This document shows, one piece after another, positions 25,765-37,115 of a stretch of DNA of 64,000 bases (position 1 is the stretch's first letter; every line of letters starts with the position of its first letter). Both the position numbers and the translations under genes were made by a program. The notes under the pieces are model-generated. The model had not been told where the DNA came from. It was given only the letters and a program-made list of their open reading frames with translations, and searched no databases. This DNA comes from Cranoglanis bouderius (taxonomy: Eukaryota > Chordata > Actinopteri > Siluriformes > Cranoglanididae). The stretch is from assembly GCA_023630585.1 (NCBI GenBank), contig CM042535.1, forward strand, positions 30,726,399 through 30,790,398, in the 5' to 3' direction.

Positions 25765-28700
25765 TCAGTTTGCCATTTTTTTCTCCATGCTGTAAAGAAA
25801 AAACACAAAGGAGAAAGAAGATATAATTATTATAGAAGGTTCCAATACTTTGTTAACAACTTACCAAGAAGGCAATAAATAAATAAAGAACAACAAAATG
25901 TCAATTTGTTTTTAATTTGGGGTTCATGAAGCTAATTACTAATTACAAATGACATTAATTACTTTATTCTGATTAGTAGTTAGCTCACTAGCCAGTTAGC
26001 AAGTAGTGTGGCCACCTGACCAATTTCATGAAAAATTTCATTGGACAGCTCTAAGAATTGAAGGTCGCCCCTGCATCCCACACAAACTTCACAATTCACT
26101 AAGCAATATTTTAAAAAAAATCATTTAATCTCAAATTGATATCTAACTCATTGTGTAGTATCTAGCAAATTTTTCGCTTGACTATACCTGCTCACTTGCC
26201 TAATAAACACTCTATAAGCTAATAAACAATAAACTGAAAGCCGAGAATACAAATAAAACAATTATTTAAAACGCACCACAGATAGAAGTGAAGGTCTCAT
26301 AACTTCCAGCATGGTTTATACTGATTGGGTGACTGGGGTTTTAATCTTTTCTCCCTCATAATTGTAATTAATTATTAGCTTTTTTCACCCCAAACTGAAG
26401 GTGTGAATGGAACAAAATATCCTACAGTATATTACAGTACCCTCCACTGATATTGGCACCTTTGGTAAATATTAGCAAAGAAGGCTGTGAAAAATTGTCT
26501 TTATTGTTTAACCTTTTGTTCTATTGTTAAAAAAAAATAATCACAAAAATACTCTGCTCTCATGGATATCAAACAATTCCAAACAACACAGGTTTATAAA
26601 AAAATATTTTTGATAAACATTGGTGTGCAACAATTATTGGCACCCCTATGCATTCATGAGAAAAATATATTTGAAGTATATTCCCATTGATTTTTTTTTT
26701 TTTTTAGTACACCTGGGTGACTAAGAACAGGAAATTGTTCAACCATGCCTTCTCATGTCTCATAAATATGAGATAATGCGTAGGCCAAATTCCCTTAGTC
26801 ATTCACAAAAACGTGTTGAGTTTTATGGCATGATCTCTGTCTCTCAATTCTGAAGGTCTCTAGTTTGTGTCACGATGCACCGGAACAGAATTGTTTTGTG
26901 TTCCTGGAATGTCTTTTGAGCATTCCTAATCACCCCGCCTGTCCACACTCTTTCTCTATGTTCCTCTTCTTCTTCTTTTTCTTCTTCTTCTTATTATTAT
27001 CTGGTAGAATGTGTTGTGTGACTTCTTCCCGAGCTCGGACGAGAGGAAATCAGCCAATGCAGGGTCCAAATTCTGGTTCTGTGACGGGTATCAGATAAGA
27101 ACTTAACACAATGGGTTAGACCAAGGAATATAGTTGTGATGTGCGGCAAAAGGTTGTTGAGCTTCACAAAATGGGAAATGGCTACAAGAAAATAGCACAA
27201 GCATTGAAAATGCCCATTTCCACCATCAGGGCAATGATTAAGAAATTCCAGTCAACTGGAAATGTTATGAATCAACCTGGAATTGGACGTGTGTCTATAT
27301 TGTCTCAATGCACTGTGAAGAGGATGGTTTGAGTGGCCAAAAAATCTCCAAGATCACAGCTGGAGAATTGCAGAAGTTAGTTGCGTCTTGGGGTCAGAAA
27401 GTCTCCAAAACTACAATCTGAAGTCACTTACATCACCACAAGTTGTTTGGAAGGGTTTCAAGAAAAAAGCCTCTACTCTCATCCAAAAACAAACTCAAGC
27501 ATATTCAGTTTGCCAGACACTACTGGTACTTCAAATGGGATCAGGTTCTATGGTCAGATGAAACCAAAATAGAGCTTGAAGGTGGTTTTGGTGCACACAG
27601 AGAGGTAGCCATATGGAAAAGTACCTCATGCTCACGGTTAAATATGGTGGTGGCTCTTTAATGTTTTGGGGCTGTTTTTCTGCCAGAGGACCTGGACATT
27701 TTGTTAGGATACATGGCATCATGGACTCTATCAAATATTAAATGAAAACCTGACTGCCTCTGCCAGAAAGCTTAAAATGAGCCGTGGTTGGATCTTCCAG
27801 CAGGACAATGATCCAAAACATACATCATTATCAGCACAAAAATGGTTTACTGACCACAAAATCAAGGTCCTGCCATGGCCATCCCAGTCCCCTGACTTGA
27901 AACCCATAGAAAACCTGTGGGGTGAACTGAAGAGGAGAGTCCACACCTACATTCAACAACAATTTTTTAAAGGATTTTTTTTTTTTTTTTTTTTTGGATA
28001 AACCTGTGTTGTGTTTGCAATTGTTTGATATCCGTGACAGCAGAGTATTTTGTGAATTTTTGAACAAAAGATCAAAAGGTTAAACAATAAAGACATTTTT
28101 TCACAGCATTCTTTGCTCATATTTACCAAGTGGAGGGCACTGTATACAGTAAATCACTCATTTGTTATGTGGGTATTAAGCATTTTCCCGTAAAAGAAGG
28201 TCCGGTATTTAGGTGTTTAATGTTTAACACCATGTTCAGCATCAAGTGCTCTATTCATGGCAAGTGCAAGGTTCAAAATACTTAAAAAGCACCACACTTG
28301 AAAGTTTGTGAACCCTTCAGAATTTTCTATATATCTGCATAAATATGACCTAAGACATCATCTGATTTTCACACAAGTCCTAAAAGTAGACAAAGAGAAC
28401 CCAGTTAAACAAATGAAATTAATATAGTAATTAGTAATAACATTTAGTTATTGAGGAGAATTATCCAATATTACATATCTATGAGTGACAAAAGTATGTG
28501 AACCTCTAGGATTTCCAGTTAATTTGAAGGTGAACTTAGAGTCAGATGTTTTTCAATCAATGGGATGACAATCTTTATCTACTTTTAGGACTTTTGTGAA
28601 AATCTGATGATGTTTTAGGCCATATTTATGCAGAGATGTAGAAAATTCTAAAAGGTTCACAAACTTTCAAGCGCCACTCTAAATAATAAATGAATAAAAA

Positions 28701-31700
28701 CATAAATGAACACATGGGTGGATATACATACAAACAGGCAACATAAAAATAAATAGGCAAACACATAAATTAACACAAATTAACAGAAGATACAGTGGGT
28801 ATAGAAAATAATCACCCCCCTGTAAAATAATCACATTTTGTTGCTTTTCAGCCTGAAATGAAGACGGACACAATTTTTGTTTTATGCAGCTATATTTAGT
28901 GCAACTTATAACATCCAAGTGAAAGATAACACCAACATGTCAGAAAAAAATTAATAAAATAAATAAATAAACAGAATTACTGAGTTGGAAAAAGGATCAC
29001 CCCTCTCCTAAAAATGACTTGCAAACTCAATAAGGTGTAGCTAATCACCTTCTCAATAGCACACAAAGCCATTTGACTTTCAACTGTGATCAGCTGTGGT
29101 CATTTTGATTAGCTCAGCATGAAAAGAGCTTTCCTGGAGCATTTTGTAGTGCAACTGAAGCAAACTATGGGTGGCAAGGCATTGTCAAAAGATCTCCAGG
29201 ATGTGGACAAGCACAAGTCAGGAGATGGATACAAAAAAAATTTAAAAGGCTTTATCAATGCCTAGAAGCACAGTGAAGTCTATTATTAAGAAGTGGAAGG
29301 TATTTGGTACAACACAGACCCTCCCTGGATCAGGACGTCACTCCAAACTGGATGAAAGGGACAGGAGGAAACTGGTCAGAGAGGCTACCAAGAGGCCTAC
29401 AGCAACTCTGAAGCAGTTGCAGGAATTCATGACAAAGAGTGGTCATTGTGTGCATGTGACAACAATATCACAAATTCTTCACAAATGTGGCTTGTATGGG
29501 AGGGTTGCAAGAAAAAAGCCACCCACAACTGAGCTTTGCCAAAACGCACCTTGAAGATTCTGAGGCCACATGGAAAAAGGTGATATGGTCAGATGAGACT
29601 AAAATTGAATTATTTGGCCTCAACACCAAACGATATGTCTGGTGATAATCCAATACAGCTCACCATCCAAATAACACCATTCCTACAGCAAAGCATGGAG
29701 GTGGTAATATCCTGTTATGGGGGTATTTCTCTGCAGCAGGGACTGGAGCACTTGTCAGGATAGAAGGAAAATGGATGGGGCAAAATACAGTCAAATTCTT
29801 GAGGAAAATCTACTGCCCTCTGTCAGAAAGTTGTCAATGGGAAGAAGATTTACCTTCCAACATGACAATGACCCAAAGCACACAGCAAAACTGACCACAG
29901 AGTAGTTGAAGGAGAAAAAGGTGAATGTCCTCGCATGGCCTAGTCAGAGCCCAGACTTAAACCCCATTGAAAATCTGTGGAATGACTTTAAGACTGCAGT
30001 CCACAAACAGTCACCATCAAATTTAACTGAACTTGAGCAGTTCTGCAAAGAAGAGTGGGTAAATATTGCAAAGTCCAGAAGAGACATAGCCCAACAGACT
30101 AAAGGCTGTACTCAGCGATTCTGTTTTTTTTAAAAAAATTTTTCTGACATGTTGGTGTTATATCTTTCACTTGAATGTTATAAGTTGCACTGAGTAAATA
30201 CAACTGGATAAAACAAAAACTGTGTCAGTCTTCATTTCAGGCTGAAAAGCAACAAAATGTGATTTTAAAGGGGGGTGATTCTTTTCTATACCCACTGTAT
30301 GTTTAAAAAGTAAAACAATTTAAAAGTGTAAAAAATTTCACACTGAGCAAGGTAAGCATCTATATAGATTGTTTCAAATTAATTTGGGATAAAAATTCTA
30401 AAGCTCTTTCTGGTGTTAGCTTGGCAAAAATCTCCTTAAAGCCCTTACTGAGTAATACCTTTGTCTGATGACATTAAAAGCAGAACAGTTCAATAAAATG
30501 TGCTTTCAACTGTCCTGTGACTCAACCGCACTGATCTGGTCGCCCTGTTAGCAAACTAGCTAATTATTAAACTGAACGCAACAAGGGCACTTTAAACACA
30601 TAATTAAAGCAGAAGGTTTATAAAATAAATAAATAAATAAAAAACCTTCTCCATGAATTAGTGACACTCCCAGTTGTCACAGGAGTGCAAAAGTGGGTTC
30701 TTTTCACACAAGTCAGCTATACTACAGGGTGTCCCAAAAGTCTCCATACATAGGGGAAATTAACACTTTTATAGTAAAATCTCTTCCAAAATTTTTCATA
30801 CTTATGAAATATAAAATAATAAAGATATATTCTTTTTCTTTTTTTCTTCTTCTGATAGTCTTTAAGAATGCCTTTGATGAAAAAAAAGTATTGAAATCAT
30901 TTATATGCCTGGATCAGGAAGCTGTCGTAAGGTTGCGATGGACTTTAACAGGAAACATGGCGAGCACATTACACACAACGCTGTCACCAAACTGGGAGCC
31001 AAAGCTGGGACAGACGACTCGTGTGTCACAACGTGTGTGTTTACAAAGAAATGGCAATCATGTAGAGGATTTTTTGTAAATAAAGTTACCTTTTGCTAAA
31101 AATGGTTAATTTCCCCTGCGTATGGAGACTTTTGTGACACCCTGTAGAATGTGTTAAGAATTACAAAAAAAAGAAATTAACGACGATGACTTCTTACTTG
31201 TACTTAATAAGCCGTCCTCCCTGAATGAGTTGTGCTGCCTCGTTGGTGAAATGGCAGGCGAAGAGGAGCCAGTTCCTTGGCTGTACCTTGTAGGCAAATC
31301 TCATGAACAACAGTGAGTAGCAGGTCAGAGCTGGTGAAACAGTAAGACAAACATTCTGTGCAAATACTTCACTTAAAAGATATGGCTAATACAGATGTGG
31401 TTAACAGTGATCGGAGACTAGCTAATACTAATATAGTGAAAAAACACTAATCAGTAAAAGATGCTGTTTACAAAATGCTAAGGAGACTACTGGATATATG
31501 ACAGAGTTTGCAAAATGCTAACTAATCCTCACTCACTTTCATGAAGTTTTCCTCTTGAACCTGAAGCACTGCTTTAACCAAACATTTTTTTTTAATTGTT
31601 ACTCATCATGCCATAATAAAGCGTATCAAACATCTCAAAAACATGAAAAGGCAACATTCGTGCCAGTGTTTCCTCAATGGTCTTAACAAAAGAGAAAAAG

Positions 31701-34700
31701 TAACCTTCTCCTTTAAGACTATGAGGTAATAAACAGCACAAGAAATGATAGACAAAAGGTTCAACTGAAACCTTTAGTTTACTAAAGCTAAAGGCCTAGA
31801 TGCACAAATTACTTAAGAAATGCTTCAGAACTATCAGCACTCTTGTAAAGATGGCTTAAAAGGGTTTTGAAAAAAAAAAGTCTGTCTTTATTTAGCTTAA
31901 TCTCACACAGGAATTGAAAGAAATCTAAAACAAATAACCTTTATATAAAGAAAAAATATATGCGGTACTGTACTAATGTCAGAGACCTACATTTTGTTTT
32001 TGATCAAATGGCCATTCAGTATTGATTGTTGATTATTATAGACCCTTTTCACACTTCCGCGTTTGGGAAGCAAAAGTCGTCTATGCAACTATGGCCGCCG
32101 CCGAGGTGTACAGGTGCATCTCAATAAATTAGAATGTCGTGGGAAAAGTTCATTTATTTCAGTAATTCAACTCAAATTGTGAAACTCGTGTATTAAATAA
32201 ATTCAGTGCACACAGACTGAAGTAGTTTAAGTCTTTGGTTCTTTTAATTGTGATGATTTTGGCTCACATTTAACAAAAACCCACCAATTCACTATCTCAA
32301 CAAATTAGAATATGGTGACATGCCAATCAGCTAATCAACTCAAAACACTTGCAAAGGTTTCCTGAGCCTTCAAAATGGTCTCTCAGTTTGGTTCACTAGG
32401 TAAGCCACAAACATTCATTGACAAAGAAGTTGGCTGTTCACAGAGTGCTGTATCCAAGCATGTTAACAGAAAGTTGAGTGGAAGGAAAAATTGTGGAAGA
32501 AAAAGATGCACAACCAACCGAGAGAACCGCAGCCTTATGAGGATTGTCAAGCAAAATCGATTCAAGAATTTGAGTGAACTTCACAAGGAATGGACTGAGG
32601 CTGGGGTCAAGGCATCAAGAGCCACCACACACAGACGTGCCAAGGAATTTGGCTACAGTTGTCGTATTCCTCTTGTTAAGCCACTCCTGAACCACAGACA
32701 ACGTCAGAGGCATCTTACCTGGGCTACCGAGAAGAAGAACTGGACTGTTGACCAGTGGTCCAATATCCTCTTTTCAGATGGGAGCAAGTTTTGTATTTCA
32801 TTTGGAAACCAAGGTCCTAGAGTCTGGAGGAAGGGTGGAGAAGCTCATAGCCCAAGTTGCTTGAAGTCCAGTGTTCAGTTTCCACAGTCTGTGATGATTT
32901 GGGGTGCAATGTCATCTGCTGGTGTTGGTCCATTGTGTTTTTTGAAAACCAAAGTCACTGCACCCGTTTACCAAGAAATTTTGGAGCACTTCATGCTTCC
33001 TTTAGCTAACCAGCATTTTGAAGATGCTGATTTCATTTTCCAGCAGGATTTGGCACCTGCCCACTCTGCCAAAAGCACCAAAAGTTGGTTAAATGACCAT
33101 GGTGTTGGTGTGCTTGACTGGCCAGCAAACTCACCAGACCTGAATCCCGCAGAGAATCTATGGGGTATTGTCAAGAGGAAAATGAGAAACAAGAGACCAA
33201 AAAATGCAGATGAGCTGAAGGCCACTGTCAAAGAAACCTGGGCTTCCATACCACCTCAGCAGTGCCACAAACTGATCACCTCCATGCCATGCCGAATTGA
33301 GGCAGCAATTAAAGCAAAAGGAGCCCCTACCAAGTATTGAGTACATGTACAGTAAATGAACATACTTTCCAGAAGGCCAACAATTCACTAAAAATGTTTT
33401 TTTTATTGGTCTTATGAAGTATTCTAATTTGTTGAGACAAAATCATCACAATTAAAAGAACCAAAGACTTAAACTACTTCAGTCTGTGTGCATTGAATTT
33501 ATTTAATACACAAGTTTCACAATTTGAGTTGAATTACTGAAATAAATGAACTTTTCCACGACATTCTAATTTATTGAGATGCACCTGTATGTGTTTTCAC
33601 AGTCCCTAAAAGATTTGACGACCTTTACGTTTGGAGACGTTGATCGCCTGGTCCAAATGAATTTATCAACGGTTAAAACAAAACTCGACAAAGGCTACAA
33701 GTTCTTTTTCGAGAGTTATCTGAACGAATACGAAGTTAAGGTGATAAAATGTATTATTGTTGCAATGGCTAGCCGTAAGCTAACTCCTTTGGGTGTTCTT
33801 GCCATAGTGTCTAACGTGGTGAATATGAGAATAAAAGCTAGAGCTTGATGCTTCAGGTCAATGAGGAAAAGAGAGGAGCCACATAGGATTGAGGTTGTAT
33901 AAAAGTTCAGTGCACTTAGAGAGGAAGGACTGTTCTTAACCTTGCTGTTGCAAGGTCTGTTAAGTGAACTAAACTTTTATACAACCTCAGTCCAACTATG
34001 ACGACTTTCGCTTTGCGAACACGGAAGTGTGAAAAGGGTCTATTATAAACAATAATGATAGGAAAATGTACAGTGCATTAAATCCATTTAAATCAACAGC
34101 CATGCAGAACTGAATTATGTTGAAGTTCAATATTACAAATAAAATATTTACAGATTCCATACTGTTTTACTGTTGAAGACCTGTACATGATTTATGAACA
34201 ATAATGGTGGAAAACCATCTTTAGCCGGAAAATCAAAATGCAAAACTGCATCACAATTTTACCAAGGGTGCCAATAATTCTAGAGCTGACTGTGCGCATA
34301 TACAGAAATAAAGACGTCATATTTTATACTTCTTAGAGGGTATGCACACCAGCCACAGACAGAGTATCAGTTAAACATAAACTAGTTAAACAATGGTTTA
34401 TCACATACCAAAGGTCATTCGTCCACTGATAATTTCTGGACTTTTCTTCATGTCACTGATGGCAGCAATCGGCAGCCCCCAGTTTGCTACTGGACCCCAA
34501 AAGTGCTGAAAATGAATAAATCAGATCAGTATAGTCCTATCCATTCAGTGAGACATTTCTAGAAACATAACCTAAATGCTGATTAACGTTTGTGACATGC
34601 AGGGTACATGGAAGCTGATGCACAGTATAATGGAAGCTTTGTTTCATTAAATTTACCCACAGCTACATGGCCCCAAAATTGGAACTTTACAAGTTAATTT

Positions 34701-36301
34701 GCATTACACCACAGCGCTGCAGAATTCAAATTGGTCAGAAGGTCTCGATTTTCTATAACAGCAGCTCTGACCATAGTGATGGTTGTAATTCAAATCACAG
34801 GTTTGCATTAACCAGGCTGAAGAAATTAAGACATCACATTATGACATCACAACGCGCATTCAGCCAAAGCCCTCTTAGATTCACGTGTGCTGAACATAAG
34901 TACAGCGAATAGGTATTAGGCAATTGCAATTCCGCCAAATTCCAGCAGTTTTCTGCAAAAAAGCACAACAAACTGCATCTACAAAATTTTTATTCAATCA
35001 AGCACTTTTGGCCACAACAATCACAAAAAAAACTCTACGGAATCCTGTACAGACTGATTAACCTGTTTATTATTCTTATTTTTAATATTATATTGCTCTA
35101 ATACATGATTATTTCTATAGTGACAACTTACACAGGGACTTGTATTATAGGCCCTCCACATTCACAGTTGATACATTTACAGCAGATTCTCTGTAACATA
35201 CTGTGTTTGTCTGCTTGCTGTTTGTCTTATTAACTTCAAGTGAGGTTGGTAAGAGAATGACTGTTTATAGATGTTACAATGCAAGTGACAACAGGAACTA
35301 ACTTGTCAACACCATTAACTAACTATAAACTGGTAAAAAAAAGGACGATGTGTCGCTCATTCATAAATTAAAGGTTGTAACTGTTTGCAAATCACTGTGG
35401 TATAAGAAGAATAAAACACTTCAGGATGCTCTGTTATAGGAAAATAATCAACTCTGGGTGGTAACAGTAACTCTGCTTCACACCGGCCTCATCACCACAC
35501 CCTCTCGTGGATTATTTTCCTAGAATGGCATGTCATTAAGAAAGTGTTTTCCTAATTTATAAAAAGCATAGTAAAGAAGACACACTTACTGTGCTGATGT
35601 TCAAAGGTCCCATGTGCAGTGGAAATAAAGAAAGCATGGGAAAATATTACTGAAGTGAAAAGCAAATTGCAAATGCAAATTATCTCTATATAATTATATA
35701 TAAAACTTTCTCATGACAACAACTGACCTGAAAAAGAGGCCAGGTCGCTTAACCCAACCACACTGCTAAAGACTTACATTCATTTTATTTGGTGATTTTT
35801 TTTGTTTGTTTACTTTATATATAACTTGTTTATTTGCTTGTTGTGTGTCAGCACTCTCAGCAACTGCTGACATGTAAACACAAGAGACTGTGCTAATTAG
35901 CCGTCACTGTAATACACAGTGCACTATGTAGGATGTCGAAGTCATTGTTTCATATACAACCCTAGTGTACTTGGGCACGGAGCTGTGAGCCATTTGGGAC
36001 TTGGCCATAGCTTGCCCTTCAGTTCGGTCAAAGCTCATTTCCGCCAACCTTATCTAAATGACAAATGTTTATACAGTCGAGTGCAAGTAAAATTGCGATA
36101 CACATCTCGCTAATTATTCAAGTACCATAAATGACCAGTATTTATACTAGGTAGATATGGAGCTAGTTAACATAGTTAGCAAGCTCACCTGCACCGCCTA
36201 AGTGAAGAGCTTCTGCTAGCCATGACTTACCTCATCAGATAGTCCCTGAACTCCTTGCTACGGAGATGATCTACAGCTTTACGGGCCAAAGTGCCAGCCA
36301 T
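25765..36301 (-). CDS. mpc1: Mitochondrial pyruvate carrier 1
   Basis: Subunit of the inner-membrane MPC1/MPC2 heterodimer that imports pyruvate into the matrix. Coding exons, in transcription order: 36301-36231 (71 nt), 35593-35590 (4-nt microexon), 34505-34409 (97), 31330-31198 (133), 25789-25765 (25). Total 330 nt, 109 residues, the same length as I know for mammalian MPC1. Exon 1 encodes MAGTLARKAVDHLRSKEF. Exon 3 carries the family hallmark HFWGPVANWGLPIAA and the SPEIISGRMTF segment. Exon 4 carries MRFAYKVQPRNWLLFACH and LIQGGRLIKY. Exon 5 gives a short charged tail. The in-frame TAA at 31194-31196 lies inside the exon 4 donor and is spliced out. Introns 3 and 4 are loaded with transposons. 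It is convergent with chs1. Confidence 0.93.
26435..28142 (+). mobile_element. Tc1-like transposon, family E, in mpc1 intron 4
   Basis: Ends CAGTACCCTCCACTGATATT and the inverted partner at 28123-28142, with TA at 26433-26434 and 28143-28144. The transposase relic runs about 27111-27946 on the plus strand: stop at codon 3, DNA-binding region (KMGNGYKKIAQALKMP), WSDETKIE near 27552, FQQDNDPKHTS near 27797, SPDLKPIENLWGELK near 27890. Frameshifts and stops inactivate it. A 280-bp stretch (about 26820-27100) with a CTT-rich run looks like extra inserted sequence relative to the short family E copy at 5097. Confidence 0.85.
28291..28677. mobile_element. MITE J in mpc1 intron 4
   Basis: A roughly 390-bp element with long inverted ends (CTTGAAAGTTTGTGAACCC at the left, the complement at about 28650-28672). 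A second family member is 47777-48735. No coding sequence. TA flanks are degraded. Confidence 0.75.
28793..30297 (+). mobile_element. Tc1-like transposon, family B, in mpc1 intron 4
   Basis: Ends CAGTGGGTATAGAAAATAA and CCCACTG, with TA at 28791-28792 and 30298-30299. The transposase relic starts at 29167. It has one frame 29258-29554 (second DNA-binding helix region), then WSDETKIE near 29590, FQHDNDPKHTAK near 29860 and SPDLNPIENLW near 29955. It is broken by frameshifts and a stop, and truncated before the usual C-terminus. Confidence 0.88.
30725..31144 (+). mobile_element. Short mariner-derived MITE K beside mpc1 exon 4
   Basis: Ends CAGGGTGTCCCAAAAGTC with the inverted copy at about 31127-31144 and flanking TA. 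It keeps a helix-turn-helix fragment (KVAMDFNRKHGEHITHNAV) near 30920-30985 and no catalytic domain. It lies 53 bp from the mpc1 exon 4 donor. Confidence 0.8.
32111..33587 (+). mobile_element. Tc1-like transposon, family D, with open transposase
   Basis: Ends CAGGTGCATCTCAATAAATT and the inverted partner, TA at 32109-32110 and 33588-33589. Long inverted ends contain an internal echo of the terminus (ATCTCAACAAATTAGAATA near 32294 and inverted near 33419), an IR/DR arrangement as in the Sleeping Beauty group. A nearly identical copy lies inverted at 40243-41751. Confidence 0.92.
32375..33340 (+). CDS. Tc1-family transposase, uninterrupted 321 residues
   Basis: Cut-and-paste DDE transposase of the Tc1 group. 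The N-terminal two-part DNA-binding domain (residues ~8-110) includes SQSAVSKHVNRKLSGRK. Catalytic positions: Asp in LFSDGSKF (~135), Asp in FQQDLAPAH (~225), Glu in SPDLNPAENLW (~260). The C-terminus is IKAKGAPTKY. There is no stop or frameshift. Two changes at conserved places compared with the sister copy are Gly for Glu just after the first Asp and Ala for Ile next to the final Glu. Both could impair activity. It may lack a few N-terminal residues compared with longer relatives. It sits in mpc1 intron 3, antisense to mpc1. Confidence 0.9.
   Translation: MVSQFGSLGKPQTFIDKEVGCSQSAVSKHVNRKLSGRKNCGRKRCTTNRENRSLMRIVKQNRFKNLSELHKEWTEAGVKASRATTHRRAKEFGYSCRIPLVKPLLNHRQRQRHLTWATEKKNWTVDQWSNILFSDGSKFCISFGNQGPRVWRKGGEAHSPSCLKSSVQFPQSVMIWGAMSSAGVGPLCFLKTKVTAPVYQEILEHFMLPLANQHFEDADFIFQQDLAPAHSAKSTKSWLNDHGVGVLDWPANSPDLNPAENLWGIVKRKMRNKRPKNADELKATVKETWASIPPQQCHKLITSMPCRIEAAIKAKGAPTKY
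34506..36230. other. mpc1 introns 1 and 2, no element recognised
   Basis: AT-rich intron sequence on either side of the 4-nt microexon. The small frames seen (34667-34912, 35919-36113) match nothing I recognise. Confidence 0.5.
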
Positions 36302-36873
36302 TGTTTCACTCAAGTATAAAACAAAATATGAAGATTAAAAAAAGAAAGCTCGAAGACCTAGGTGTTCGTACAGGAAGCTGCTGGAAAATAGAGGACAAAC
36401 CTGTTTTACGTTGCCAGCCACCAACACGCCTCACTTCCTGTTTTCACTTTTTCAGTATAAGAGTCCATATACCAAATATACCCCACTGTATGCAGTATAC
36501 TGTATATAATAGATAAATTTACATATTGTCCATTGGTATGTGTATACAGCTGATGAAAATGACTTTTGTCAGAAACCTGCTTTTTTTTTGTACATTCCAA
36601 ATTTAAAGTGGCTACACAATGGGGTTGTCACGATACCATAAACATATCTTACGATACTCTACCAGTTGAAGTATCACAATACCAAATAGTATCACAATAC
36701 CAAGCAATATTGTGTTAATTCATAATTCAAATCATAATTCAAATACAGAAATACATAGATATAAATGAAAACAGACAAACCAAATTTTTGTTATACAATT
36801 GTCAAGCAATTAATTCAATGCGCCACATATTTCATCTACTGTTCCCTAGAGCAATGAAATCATGCAAATGGAA

Positions 36874-37085
36874 GGTTAGCATAATGTTAGCTTGCTTACT
36901 AGCAAATACAGTTAATTTTAGTATTTACACACAATGGTTAAGATAACGTTAGCTCGCTTACTAGCAAACACAGTTAACTTTAGTGTTTACACGAAGCGGT
37001 TAGCATAACGTTAGCTCGCTTCAACTAATTTTAGTATTTACACACATCAGTTAGTGTGATGTTAGCTCGCTTACTTGCAAACAGG
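36874..37085. repeat. 62-bp minisatellite, about 3.5 copies
   Basis: Tandem units beginning GTTAGCATAACGTTAGCTCG followed by a TAGTATTTACACAC-type part. Two full 62-bp copies, one shortened copy and a partial copy diverge by a few bases each. It lies inside the hAT-like element. Confidence 0.85.
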
Positions 37086-37115
37086 AAATCTTTAAATATT
37101 AAGTTAAAGAATTTA

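Larger units (their letters stand above)
32041..34040 (+). mobile_element. DNA transposon with 7-bp target duplication, host of a nested Tc1
   Basis: Inverted ends of about 40 bp starting GACCCTTTTCACACTTCCG, flanked by TATTATA at 32034-32040 and 34041-34047. Without the nested Tc1 it is about 520 bp. Frame 33579-33848 encodes a stretch (TFGDVDRLVQMNLSTVKTKL then KGYKFFFESYLNEYEVKV) that looks like a fragment of a protein-coding exon. I recognise no transposase domain in it. Superfamily unassigned: 7-8 bp duplications suggest a hAT- or P-type group. Confidence 0.75.

Noticed and set aside
31194..31196. TAA as the true mpc1 stop
   Set aside because: It lies inside a strong donor, and splicing to 25789-25765 gives the expected 109-residue length and tail. 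A minor isoform cannot be excluded.
34667..34912. 81-codon frame in mpc1 intron 2
   Set aside because: No family resemblance, no splice context, AT-rich intron.
36874..37085. CRISPR-like array
   Set aside because: Contiguous tandem units without unique spacers in a vertebrate genome; a minisatellite.
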